From assembly GCF_003574445.1 (NCBI RefSeq), contig NZ_KZ984553.1:1-64000 (forward strand): 64,000 nt of DNA, read 5' to 3'. Numbering within the stretch: position 1 is the first letter of the stretch; the number at the start of each line of letters is the position of its first letter. Source of the stretch: Streptomyces sp. YIM 130001. Lineage in GTDB: Bacteria; Actinomycetota; Actinomycetes; Streptomycetales; Streptomycetaceae. The position numbers and the translations under genes are program-made. Below are positions 1-7,798 of this stretch, in pieces. The notes beneath the pieces were generated by a model. The model searched no databases, was not told the DNA's origin, and worked only from the letters and a program-made list of their open reading frames with translations.

Positions 1-95
1 TTAATCCGCCGGACTTCCGGGGCGGTGAGCCATAGCGACTGCGCGTTGCGGCCCTCCGTCCGGGGCGCGGGCTCGGGCGCCGCGCCTCAGGCGGC

Positions 96-134
96 AGGCC
101 CGGACTTCAGGCCCGGACTTCAGGCCCGGACTTC
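96..134. repeat. 13-bp tandem repeat, three perfect copies
   Basis: Three identical 13-bp units (AGGCCCGGACTTC) lie head to tail, followed by a partial fourth. They sit just downstream of the stop codon of the TetR gene. The rest of 1-139 shows no convincing gene. Slippage is the likely origin; no function is evident. Confidence 0.85.
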
Positions 135-139
135 AGGTC

Positions 140-712
140 TCAGGCCGAGACCGCGTGCACGATCAGGGAGGCGAGTTGGGCGTAGGCGTCGGAGTCGCTG
201 AGGCCGGTGCGTTCGCCGAGTTCGCCGCGCTGGATCTGGCGCATGGTCGCCGCAGCCACTTCACCGACGAACGCCGCGTCCACCTCGCGGAACGTGCCGG
301 CCGACACCCCCTCGGCGATCAGCTGACGCACCCGGTCCGCGGCGAGTTGGGTGTTGGACTCGTAGACCTGGCGGGCTGGCGGGAAGTCGGCCATGTCGTC
401 GAGGAACTCGCGGGACAGCGGCCGCAGTTGCTCGGCCACCGCGTTCAGATAGGCGCGGACCCGGTCCGCCGGCGCGGACGTCTGGGCCACTCGCTTCTCC
501 ACGGCGGTCGTCGCGCCTCTGAAGTAGTGCTTGACCGCCTCGACCACCAGATCCTGCCTGCTGCCCGCCAGCTGGTAGAGCGTGGTCTTGGAGCAGCGCA
601 GCCGCACCACGAGGTCGTCCAGGGTGAATGCGGAGAAGCCCTCCGCGAGGACCAGCGCCACCAGGCGTTCCATGAGGTCGGCCTGGCGTGCGGTGCGACG
701 GCTGGAAGGCAT
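140..712 (-). CDS. TetR/AcrR family transcriptional regulator
   Basis: A 190-residue TetR-type repressor. Residues about 10-60 form the N-terminal helix-turn-helix, with the typical pattern ending in CSKTTLYQLAG followed by RQDLV. The rest is a helical ligand-binding and dimerisation domain with no recognisable ligand signature. The length is normal for the family. The ATG has no Shine-Dalgarno sequence. A TACGCT hexamer ends exactly six bases before it, which suggests a leaderless transcript. The next gene on the same strand ends 67 bp upstream. The regulated gene is unknown; the target may lie outside the window to the left. Confidence 0.85.
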   Translation of the reverse strand: MPSSRRTARQADLMERLVALVLAEGFSAFTLDDLVVRLRCSKTTLYQLAGSRQDLVVEAVKHYFRGATTAVEKRVAQTSAPADRVRAYLNAVAEQLRPLSREFLDDMADFPPARQVYESNTQLAADRVRQLIAEGVSAGTFREVDAAFVGEVAAATMRQIQRGELGERTGLSDSDAYAQLASLIVHAVSA

Positions 713-779
713 GCGACCAGCGTAGTCGTGCGCCGCCCTGGTGCTTCCCGGTGATCGGGAGCAGGTGCGCCCCGGGCCG

Positions 780-1625
780 CTACGGCAGGAGTCCCGCCCG
801 GCGTGCCGCCACCACGGCGGCCTGTCGGTTGTTCACGCCGAGCTTGCCCAGGGCGCTGGAGAGATGTGACTTGACGGTCTCCGGCTTCACTCCGAGCCGG
901 TCCGCGGTCTCGGCGTTCGTACAGCCGAGGGCGACCTGTGCCAGCACATCGGTCTCGCGCGCCGTCAGGACCACCACCGGTGTCCCGTGCTGCGGCTGCA
1001 GGCGCCGGGCGATCAGCTGAAGGCGCTGCCTCAGCTCCGGATCGTCGACCGCCGCGCTGACGCTGCGCAGCTCGGCGTGCGCCTCACGCAGCCGCTCACT
1101 GACGCGCGCCTCCGCCGCCCCCCGGGCGGCTGCCAGCTGCTGTTCGATACGCCGCTCCACCTCGTGGCGTACGGTCAGCTCCCCCGCCAGGCGGCGGGCC
1201 ACCCGTACCAGGCCCTCGGTGACCCGGTCGCCGAGCGCGACGCTCTCGCGGACAGCGCCGTAGAGCACGCCCTGCGCGGCGCCGCGGACGACCACCGGTA
1301 CCGCGGTGACGGCGTAGATGCCCTCGGCGAGCACCGGACCGTCGTAGTCGTGCGTGATGGTGCCGGCCGATGCGTAGTCGTGGACCGTGCCGGGCCTCGC
1401 CTCGTCGAGGACGCGCCCGCCGAGGCCGAAGCCGCGTTCCACGAGCAGTCCGCTGAGTCCGTCGGTGCGGTTTCCGTTGAAGTACGAGAGCCGCAGCGTG
1501 GGCTGCGAGGCGTCACCGGCGAACGCGAAGGGCACCCCGACCTCGCGCCGCACCGAGCGCAGGGCGGTGCGGAAGGCGTCGGCATTGTCGCGCCGCTGTG
1601 GCGCGGGCGCACTCTGTTCGGCCAC
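780..1625 (-). CDS. GAF-domain LuxR-type transcriptional regulator
   Basis: A 281-residue regulator. Residues about 15-150 resemble a GAF-like sensor domain, a charged helical linker follows (about 150-205), and the last 65 residues are a LuxR-type helix-turn-helix starting at LTARETDVL and containing TVKSHLSSALGKLGV. The GTG at 1625 was chosen because it is in frame just before the conserved part and an AGGGA lies about 10 bases upstream. The open frame runs much further upstream, but that part is low-complexity and antisense to the neighbour. It is divergent from the acyl-CoA synthetase gene, so it probably controls it in response to an acyl or aromatic ligand (inference). Confidence 0.75.
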   Translation of the reverse strand: MAEQSAPAPQRRDNADAFRTALRSVRREVGVPFAFAGDASQPTLRLSYFNGNRTDGLSGLLVERGFGLGGRVLDEARPGTVHDYASAGTITHDYDGPVLAEGIYAVTAVPVVVRGAAQGVLYGAVRESVALGDRVTEGLVRVARRLAGELTVRHEVERRIEQQLAAARGAAEARVSERLREAHAELRSVSAAVDDPELRQRLQLIARRLQPQHGTPVVVLTARETDVLAQVALGCTNAETADRLGVKPETVKSHLSSALGKLGVNNRQAAVVAARRAGLLP

Positions 1626-1808
1626 TTCCTCGCCATCCCTCCGTCGACGGCCCTCTCCCCCGTTCGGGGGTATCCGGCTGCGCCGTGCGCGGCCAGAATG
1701 CGAAAGATCGCCTGGCGGCGTCAATCCCTCGGACAAGTGGCGGTGCCTCCTTGGACGAAGAGACGAGGAAGCGACACCGTCACGCCCACTGCACGATGGG
1801 ATGACCGC

Positions 1809-3497
1809 ATGGACTACCGCGACGCACGCGACCTTCTCGTCGGCCTGGCCGGCGATTACGACCGGGCCGTGGCGACCTTCGAGTGGCCGGTGCTGCCGGA
1901 GCGCTTCAACTGGGCCACCGACTGGTTCGACTCCTTCGCGCGGGGCAACGACCGCACCGCGCTGTGGATCCTCGAGGAGGACGGCTCCGAGCAGCGGCAC
2001 AGTTTCGCCGAGCTCGTCGACCGGTCGGACCGCATCGCGACCTGGCTGCGGTCCATCGGGGTCGGCAAGGGCGACCGCGTCCTGCTCATGCTGGGCAACC
2101 AGGTCGAGTTGTGGGAGACGATGCTGGCGGTCGCCAAGCTCGGCGCCGTCATCATGCCGACCACGGTCGCGCTCGGGCCCGCGGATCTGGCCGACCGGAT
2201 CGACCGCGGACGGGCCGGGTTCGTGGTCGCCAACCACGCCGACACCGCGAAGTTCGCCGATGTCGCGGGCGAGTTCACCCGCATCGTGGTCGGCTCACCC
2301 GCCGCGGGCTGGCATCCGCTCGCCGACGCCTACGCCATGGAGTCGGCCGGCCCGTTCACCGCGACGACCACGCCGGACGATCCGCTGCTCGTGTACTTCA
2401 CCTCGGGTACGACCAGCAAGCCGAAGCTGGTCGAGCACACCCACACCTCGTACCCCGTCGGCCATTTGACGACGATGTACTGGATCGGGCTGCGGCCGGG
2501 CGACGTGCATCTGACGATCAGTTCGCCGGGCTGGGCGAAGCACGCATGGAGTCTGTTCTTCGCGCCGTGGATCGCCGAGGCGACGGTGTTCGTGTACAAC
2601 TACGCGCGTTTCGAAGCCAGTTCGCTCCTGGAGCAGATCCGTCGTGCGGGCGTGAACACCTTCTGCGCCCCGCCCACCGTGTGGCGGATGCTCATCCAGT
2701 CCGAACTCGGGCCGCGTCCCGAGTCGTTGCGCGAGATTCTCGGCGCCGGCGAGCCGCTCAACCCCGAGGTGATCGCACGGATCGAGGAGGCCTGGGGGCT
2801 GACGATCCGGGACGGCTTCGGACAGACGGAGACCACCGCGCAGATCGCCAACTCCCCCGGCCAGCCGGTCAAGCCCGGTTCGATGGGCCGGCCGCTGCCC
2901 GGCGTCCCGGTGCTTCTGGTCGACCCGGTGACCGGGGAGCCGGCCGATGACGAGGGCGAGATCTGTCTGGACCTGGCCCGGCGGCCGGTCAATCTGATGA
3001 CGGGCTATCTGGATGACGCGGAGCGCAACTCCGATGCCATGCAAGGGGGTTACTACCACACGGGCGATGTCGCCTCGCGGGACGCCGACGGCTATCTGAC
3101 GTACATCGGCCGAACCGACGACGTGTTCAAGTCCTCGGACTACAAGGTGTCCCCGTTCGAGCTGGAGAGCGTGCTCATCGAGCATCCGGCGGTGGTGGAG
3201 GCAGCGGTGGTGCCGCAGCCCGACCCGACCCGCCTCTCGGTGCCCAAGGCGTACGTGGCTCTCGCGGAGGGCTGGAAGCCGGACCGGGAGACCGCGCTGG
3301 CGATCCTCAGGCATGCCCGCGACACCCTGGCGCCGTTCCTGCGCGTGCGCCGGATCGAGTTCTACGAACTGCCGAAGACGATCTCCGGCAAGATCCGCCG
3401 CGTCGAGCTGCGCCGGCGCGAGAACGCGGCTGCCGCCGATGGCACGGGCCCCGCAACGGAGTTCAGGTACGAGGACTTCCCGGAGCTCCGGGCCTGA
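1809..3497 (+). CDS. AMP-dependent acyl-CoA synthetase/ligase
   Basis: A 562-residue ANL-superfamily enzyme that would activate a carboxylic acid with ATP and join it to CoA. The P-loop-like A3 motif YFTSGTTSKPK is near residue 196, the A5 region DGFGQTETT is in the middle, the Y/HTGD motif appears as YYHTGD, and the C-terminal catalytic lysine lies in PKTISGKIRR. The overall pattern resembles acetyl/medium-chain acyl-CoA synthetases more than long-chain ligases; the substrate cannot be read from sequence. The ATG start fits the family length, but its ribosome site is weak. It is divergent from a GAF/LuxR regulator and convergent with a second acyl-CoA ligase. Confidence 0.85.
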   Translation: MDYRDARDLLVGLAGDYDRAVATFEWPVLPERFNWATDWFDSFARGNDRTALWILEEDGSEQRHSFAELVDRSDRIATWLRSIGVGKGDRVLLMLGNQVELWETMLAVAKLGAVIMPTTVALGPADLADRIDRGRAGFVVANHADTAKFADVAGEFTRIVVGSPAAGWHPLADAYAMESAGPFTATTTPDDPLLVYFTSGTTSKPKLVEHTHTSYPVGHLTTMYWIGLRPGDVHLTISSPGWAKHAWSLFFAPWIAEATVFVYNYARFEASSLLEQIRRAGVNTFCAPPTVWRMLIQSELGPRPESLREILGAGEPLNPEVIARIEEAWGLTIRDGFGQTETTAQIANSPGQPVKPGSMGRPLPGVPVLLVDPVTGEPADDEGEICLDLARRPVNLMTGYLDDAERNSDAMQGGYYHTGDVASRDADGYLTYIGRTDDVFKSSDYKVSPFELESVLIEHPAVVEAAVVPQPDPTRLSVPKAYVALAEGWKPDRETALAILRHARDTLAPFLRVRRIEFYELPKTISGKIRRVELRRRENAAAADGTGPATEFRYEDFPELRA

Positions 3498-3507
3498 CCG
3501 TGGACCC

Positions 3508-3547
3508 CGGCCGGCCGTACTCCCCCCGAAAGGCGGCCGGCCGGCCG
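3508..3547. terminator. Hairpin between convergent ligase genes
   Basis: Two copies of CGGCCGGCCG, a self-complementary decamer, flank a loop of 16-20 bases just after the stop of the acyl-CoA synthetase. The element can serve both convergent genes. There is no U-run, as is usual for this G+C content. Confidence 0.55.
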
Positions 3548-3641
3548 TGCGCGGCGTGCGAGCCTCCTCCGCCCTGCATGCCGCGCACTCCAGGGGATGT
3601 CCGCGCCGCGCGCATGGACACCGCCTGGAGCACGGCCGCCG

Positions 3642-3668
3642 CCGAGGTGCCTCGACCGGGCACCTCGG
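3642..3668. terminator. Perfect 10-bp stem hairpin, bidirectional terminator candidate
   Basis: CCGAGGTGCC pairs perfectly with GGCACCTCGG across a 7-base loop. It lies about 50 bp beyond the stop of the minus-strand acyl-CoA ligase and 145 bp beyond the stop of the plus-strand one. It therefore probably terminates the ligase on the minus strand and backs up termination from the other side. Confidence 0.7.
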
Positions 3669-3719
3669 GGGTGGCCGTCCGGACCCTGGAGGCCGGGTCC
3701 GAATCGCCTTCTGTGTAGG

Positions 3720-5261
3720 TCAGTTGACCTCGCGCTCGTGACCGGACCAGTACGGCTCACGGAGCTTGAACTTCTGGATCTTCCCGGTGGCGGTGCGCGG
3801 AATGGCCGGGCGGAACTCGACGGTGGTCGGCGCCTTGTAGCCGGCCATGCGCTTCTTGCAGTGGGCGATGATCTCCGCCTCGTCCGCCTCGGCACCCTCG
3901 GCGAGTACCACCAGGGCCTTGATGGTCTCGCCCCACTTCGCGTGCGGTACGCCGATGACCGCGACCTCGGCGACGGCCGGGTGGCTGAAGACCGCGTCCT
4001 CGACCTCGATCGACGAGACGTTCTCACCGCCGGTGATGATCACGTCCTTCTTGCGGTCCGAGATCGCCAGGTGGCCGTCGTCCGGGGCGACGGTGCCGCC
4101 GTCACCGGTGTGGAACCAGCCGTCCCGCAGAGCGGCCGCGGTCTCCTCCGGCTTGTCCCAGTAGCCGTCGAGGACCACGTTCGACCTGGCAAGGACCTCG
4201 CCGGACTCGCCCTCCTTCAGGCGCACTCCGAGGGCGGGCAGGCCGGCCCTGGAGAGTTTGCGGGCTCGTTCCTCGGCGGGCAGTGCGTCGTCCTCGGGGC
4301 GGGTGCGGTTGAAGGTCAGGACGGGGGAGGTCTCGGTGAGGCCGTAGATCTGGGTGAATTCCCAGCCCAGCTCCTCGCCGACGCGCTGGATCGTCCGGGA
4401 CGGCGGGGGCGCGCCCGCGCAGACGATACGTACCGTGTCGCGGCCCGGGATGTCGCCGTCCCAGGTGGCGGCCGCGTTCAGGACCGCGTTCCACACGGCG
4501 GGCGCTCCGCACATCAGGGTGACGCCGTGCTCCTCGACCCTGCGCAGGATCTCCGTGCCGTCCACCTTGCGCAGCACCACTTGCTTGGCACCGAGTCCGG
4601 CCATCACGAACGGCATGCCCCAGCCGTTGCAGTGGAACATCGGCAAGGTGTGCAGGTAGACATCGCGCTCCCAGGCGCGGGTGTGCAGGCCGAAGGTCAG
4701 GGCGTTGACCCAGATATTGCGGTGGGTGAGCTGAACTCCCTTGGGGCGCGCGGTCGTTCCGGACGTGTAGTTGATCGTCGCGGTCGCGTCCTCGTCGGGC
4801 TCGGACCAGGGCCGCGGCTGCACTCCGAAGCGCATCAGTTCCGTCTCGGTCTGCTCGCCGAGCACGAAGCGGTGGCGTGCTTTGACATCCGCCAGTGCCT
4901 GGTCGATCTCCGGGTCGACGAGCAGCACGGACGCACCGCTCTGGCGGACGACGTAGTCCACCTCGTCGGGGCTCAGACGGAAGTTGACCGGCACGCAGAT
5001 CCGGCCGCTGGTGGTGATCGCGAACAGCAGCTCGAGGAGGCGGGCGGAGTTGTGACTGACCACGGCGACCCGCTCGCCGACGCCGATGCCCAGGGCGTCG
5101 AATCCCGCCTGCCAGGCCCGCACCCGGTCGGCCAGCTGACCGTAGGTGGCGGTGGGCACCGAAGGTGCGGGCTGGTCCGGTTCGTCGACGACGCCGGTGG
5201 CGTCGCGGAAGCCGAGTTCCGCCCGGTCCAGGAAGTCGCTGACAGTCATGGGTACGCGCAT
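3720..5261 (-). CDS. Long-chain fatty-acid--CoA ligase family protein
   Basis: A 513-residue acyl-CoA ligase. Visible motifs are INYTSGTTARPKG for ATP binding, IYGLTETSP, GWFHTGD, and the C-terminal PRTATGKIQK with the catalytic lysine. The order and spacing match fatty-acyl-CoA ligases of the class annotated as acyl-CoA synthetases in actinomycetes. The ATG at 5261 has GGGAG six bases upstream; a second in-frame ATG lies four codons in. It converges on another acyl-CoA synthetase and is divergent from the acyltransferase operon. A short palindrome upstream (5350-5369) could be its operator. The chain-length preference is unknown. Confidence 0.87.
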   Translation of the reverse strand: MRVPMTVSDFLDRAELGFRDATGVVDEPDQPAPSVPTATYGQLADRVRAWQAGFDALGIGVGERVAVVSHNSARLLELLFAITTSGRICVPVNFRLSPDEVDYVVRQSGASVLLVDPEIDQALADVKARHRFVLGEQTETELMRFGVQPRPWSEPDEDATATINYTSGTTARPKGVQLTHRNIWVNALTFGLHTRAWERDVYLHTLPMFHCNGWGMPFVMAGLGAKQVVLRKVDGTEILRRVEEHGVTLMCGAPAVWNAVLNAAATWDGDIPGRDTVRIVCAGAPPPSRTIQRVGEELGWEFTQIYGLTETSPVLTFNRTRPEDDALPAEERARKLSRAGLPALGVRLKEGESGEVLARSNVVLDGYWDKPEETAAALRDGWFHTGDGGTVAPDDGHLAISDRKKDVIITGGENVSSIEVEDAVFSHPAVAEVAVIGVPHAKWGETIKALVVLAEGAEADEAEIIAHCKKRMAGYKAPTTVEFRPAIPRTATGKIQKFKLREPYWSGHEREVN

Positions 5262-5349
5262 GGGTCTCCCACTCTCCCGCTCTTCTTCGCAGGCCGCGAC
5301 CGGAGGAACCCTGACGCGACCCTGACTTTCCCTCATCCTTCCCCGACAA

Positions 5350-5369
5350 GTGTCAGAAGTCTTTGACAC
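5350..5369. promoter_or_regulatory. GTGTCA-N8-TGACAC inverted repeat, candidate operator
   Basis: A perfect 6-bp inverted repeat with an 8-bp spacer lies in the 251-bp divergent region between the acyl-CoA ligase and the N-acyltransferase. Its right half includes TTGACA, which would also serve as a -35 element on the plus strand. It could bind a dimeric regulator acting on either gene (inference). Confidence 0.4.
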
Positions 5370-5512
5370 GTTCATCGCGTCGCTGCACCGTGAAGTGGAA
5401 CGGGCCGCCGAGCTGCAACTCGACGGCCCGGCAAGACAAGAGGCGACCCGCCCGGCTGCGCTGCTCACGGTGCCGTGCGGGGTCTGACACCCCAGTCGAT
5501 GGAGGTCCACCC

Positions 5513-6268
5513 ATGCCCAGTCCTGCCCTGCCCACTGTAACCGCGGATTCCCGCACCTATGCCGTGTCGATCGCCGATACTCCGGATCAAGTACGGGCGG
5601 CCCAGCGGCTGCGATTCGAGGTGTTCGGCGAGGAGTTGGGCGCCCGGCTGCACTCACCGCTGCCGGGTCTCGACGCCGACTCCTTCGACGCGGTGGCCGA
5701 CCATCTGGTGGTGACCGAGACAGGCTCCGGCAAGGTCGTCGGAACGTACCGGCTGCTGCCGCCCGGGCGGTCCGAACTGCTCTACTCGGACGGCGAGTTC
5801 GTGCTGACATCGCTTGCGGGCATACGTCCGCAGCTGGTGGAGGCGGGGCGTTCCTGTGTGCATCCGGACCACCGCTCGGGCGCCGTGATCAACCTGATGT
5901 GGTCGGCGCTCGCGCGCTATGTGCTGCTCTCCGGGCACCGCTATCTGGGCGGCTGCGCCTCGGTGCCGCTGGCGGGCGGCGCCCGGGCCGCGACCAGTGC
6001 CTGGCTGCTCGGCACGGCCAAGCACGCGGCGCCGCCCGAGCTGCGCGTCCACCCGCGACGGGCCTGGCAGCCGGACGGTCCGCTCGCGGAGCCGGCCAAG
6101 TACACCGATCTGCCGCCGCTGTTGCGCGGGTATCTGCGGCTCGGCGCGTGGATCTGCGGAGCACCCGCGTACGACCCGGAGTTCGGGGTCGCCGACTTCT
6201 ACGTGCTGCTCGACATGGACCGCATCGGCGACCGGTACCGCCGCTATTTCCTCGGGGAGGCGGGGTGA
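5513..6268 (+). CDS. GNAT-type N-acyltransferase, OlsB-like (ornithine lipid synthesis)
   Basis: A 251-residue acyltransferase of the autoinducer-synthase-like GNAT group, to which OlsB belongs. The N-terminal part carries the pattern AQRLRFEVFGEELGA, and the middle has EAGRSCVHPDHR, typical of hemolysin/OlsB-type N-acyltransferases. The expected reaction is transfer of a hydroxy-fatty acyl group from acyl carrier protein to ornithine, giving lyso-ornithine lipid. The ATG has GGAGG seven bases upstream. The stop codon overlaps the GTG start of a PlsC-type acyltransferase that would supply the second acylation, which strongly supports the pathway assignment. The enzymatic identity remains inferred. 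Confidence 0.75.
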   Translation: MPSPALPTVTADSRTYAVSIADTPDQVRAAQRLRFEVFGEELGARLHSPLPGLDADSFDAVADHLVVTETGSGKVVGTYRLLPPGRSELLYSDGEFVLTSLAGIRPQLVEAGRSCVHPDHRSGAVINLMWSALARYVLLSGHRYLGGCASVPLAGGARAATSAWLLGTAKHAAPPELRVHPRRAWQPDGPLAEPAKYTDLPPLLRGYLRLGAWICGAPAYDPEFGVADFYVLLDMDRIGDRYRRYFLGEAG

Positions 6269-7143
6269 GCGCCTGGACACCGGTCTCGCCGTGCACACCG
6301 CGGTGTGCGGTACACCGGGCGCCGCCGGTGCGGACTTCGGTGGCGGTTCGACGGTGCGTCGACTTCCTTGCGGTGGCGGCGGATTCACTGGCCGCGGGTG
6401 ACTCGCTGGCCGAGCCGGCGGCGATACGTGAGCGCAGCCGGAGGTTCCTGGAGGTCCTCGGGATACGGCTCGAGGGCGCGGACGCGCCGTTGAGCGTGCC
6501 GGCCGGCGGGGGCCGGAGGGTGGGGACGCTGATCGCGGCGGACCATGTGTCGTGGCTGGACGTGGTGGCCCTGCTGGCCCGGGAACCGGCGGTGCTGGTC
6601 GCGAAGCGCGAGGTCGGGACGTGGCCGCTGATCGGGCGGCTGGCGCACCGCGCCGGCACCTGCTTCCTGGACCGGGATCGTCTCCGGGCTCTGCCGGGGG
6701 CCGTGGCCGCCGTGCGTGACCGGCTGACCGCGGGGCAGTCCGTGATGGTGTTCCCGCAGGCGACGACCTGGTGCACGGAGTCGGGCGGTTCGTTCCGCCG
6801 GGCGTTGTTCCAGTCGGCGATCGACGCGGGTGCGCCGGTGCGGCCGGTGACGATCAGCTACCGGCAGCACGGCACACCCAGCACCGTGGCGGCGTTCGTC
6901 GGTGACGACGGGTTCACCACCTCGCTGCGGCGGGTGGCGCGGGCCGACGGGCTCACCGTCCGGATCGAGGCGCACGAGGCGCTCCGGCCGGGCGAGGGGC
7001 TGGACCGCAGGGCCCTTGCCGCCGCCGCTCAGCACTCCTCGCTCGTCGGTTCCCGCACCTCCACGGAGCGCGACGAACCGTCGCAACTCGCCTACCCCAC
7101 AGGCACGTTGGGGCCGGAGTCGGTGACGGGGCGACATGCTTGA
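6265..7143 (+). CDS. PlsC-type 1-acyl-sn-glycerol-3-phosphate/lyso-ornithine-lipid acyltransferase (OlsA-like)
   Basis: A 292-residue membrane-associated O-acyltransferase. The catalytic block I is present as HVSWLD (His94, Asp99). Block III, normally FPEGTRS, reads FPQATTW (residues 163-169), so the usual glutamate is glutamine here. The GTG start overlaps the preceding stop by four bases (GTGA), so translation is probably coupled to the OlsB-like gene. Together they would make ornithine lipid: amide acylation first, then ester acylation. The last codons overlap the next gene by 8 bp. A role in ordinary phospholipid synthesis cannot be excluded. Confidence 0.75.
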   Translation: MSAWTPVSPCTPRCAVHRAPPVRTSVAVRRCVDFLAVAADSLAAGDSLAEPAAIRERSRRFLEVLGIRLEGADAPLSVPAGGGRRVGTLIAADHVSWLDVVALLAREPAVLVAKREVGTWPLIGRLAHRAGTCFLDRDRLRALPGAVAAVRDRLTAGQSVMVFPQATTWCTESGGSFRRALFQSAIDAGAPVRPVTISYRQHGTPSTVAAFVGDDGFTTSLRRVARADGLTVRIEAHEALRPGEGLDRRALAAAAQHSSLVGSRTSTERDEPSQLAYPTGTLGPESVTGRHA

Positions 7144-7798
7144 GTGGCTCGACGGGTACGTGCGGCTGCTCCAGGGCGTGGTGGACTCGCCGTGGCTGTG
7201 GCTGGTCGTCTTCACGACGGCCGGCCTGGACGCGCTGCTGCCCTTCATGCCCAGCGAGACGACGGTGGTCACGGCGGCGGTCCTGATCGGCCCCGACCCG
7301 CAACGGCTCGCCCTGCTGACCCTGCTCGCCGCCACGGGCGCGCTGGCCGGGGACGTGGGCGGGCATGTTCTGGGTCGTCGGGCCGGTCCGCGGGTGCTGC
7401 GGCTGCTGTTGCGGGGCGAGCGGGGCCTTGCACGTCAGGAGTGGGCGCGTGCCCAGGTGGAGCGGCATGCCGCGGTGCTGATCGTCGCCGGACGCTACCT
7501 GCCGGGCGGCCGGGTGGTGTCCGCGCTGTGCACCGGAAGCATGGGCTACCCCCTACGGCGTTTCGTCGCCTTCGACGCGGTCGGTACGGCGATATGGGCG
7601 GTGATGGCGGTGACCATCGGCGCGCTGGGCGGCGCCGCCTTCGCCGAACAGCCGGTGCACGGACTGCTGTTGTCGTCCGCCGTGGTGCTGCTCGTCTCGG
7701 TCTCCGTGGAGTGGGGCAGGCGGTACCGGACAGGGCGGCAGGGCGCCGATGAGCTGCCCGCTCAGGTGCCCACGACCGGCCCGAAGCGGATGTCGTAG
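7136..7798 (+). CDS. DedA/SNARE-associated family membrane protein
   Basis: A 220-residue integral membrane protein of the DedA family, which includes lipid scramblases and transporters. Hydrophobic segments lie near residues 20-60, 65-80, 130-165 and 175-195. The family-typical E-T (residues PSETT) and GRYLPGGRVV are visible. It overlaps the acyltransferase gene by 8 bp, so it is probably part of the same lipid operon and may help distribute the product across the membrane. The C-terminus overlaps the 3' end of the convergent winged-helix gene by 37 bp. Confidence 0.82.
   Translation: MLEWLDGYVRLLQGVVDSPWLWLVVFTTAGLDALLPFMPSETTVVTAAVLIGPDPQRLALLTLLAATGALAGDVGGHVLGRRAGPRVLRLLLRGERGLARQEWARAQVERHAAVLIVAGRYLPGGRVVSALCTGSMGYPLRRFVAFDAVGTAIWAVMAVTIGALGGAAFAEQPVHGLLLSSAVVLLVSVSVEWGRRYRTGRQGADELPAQVPTTGPKRMS

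Noticed and set aside
3597..5366. A 589-codon plus-strand frame opposite the acyl-CoA ligase
   Set aside because: The minus-strand ligase motifs are unambiguous; the plus frame is a shadow.
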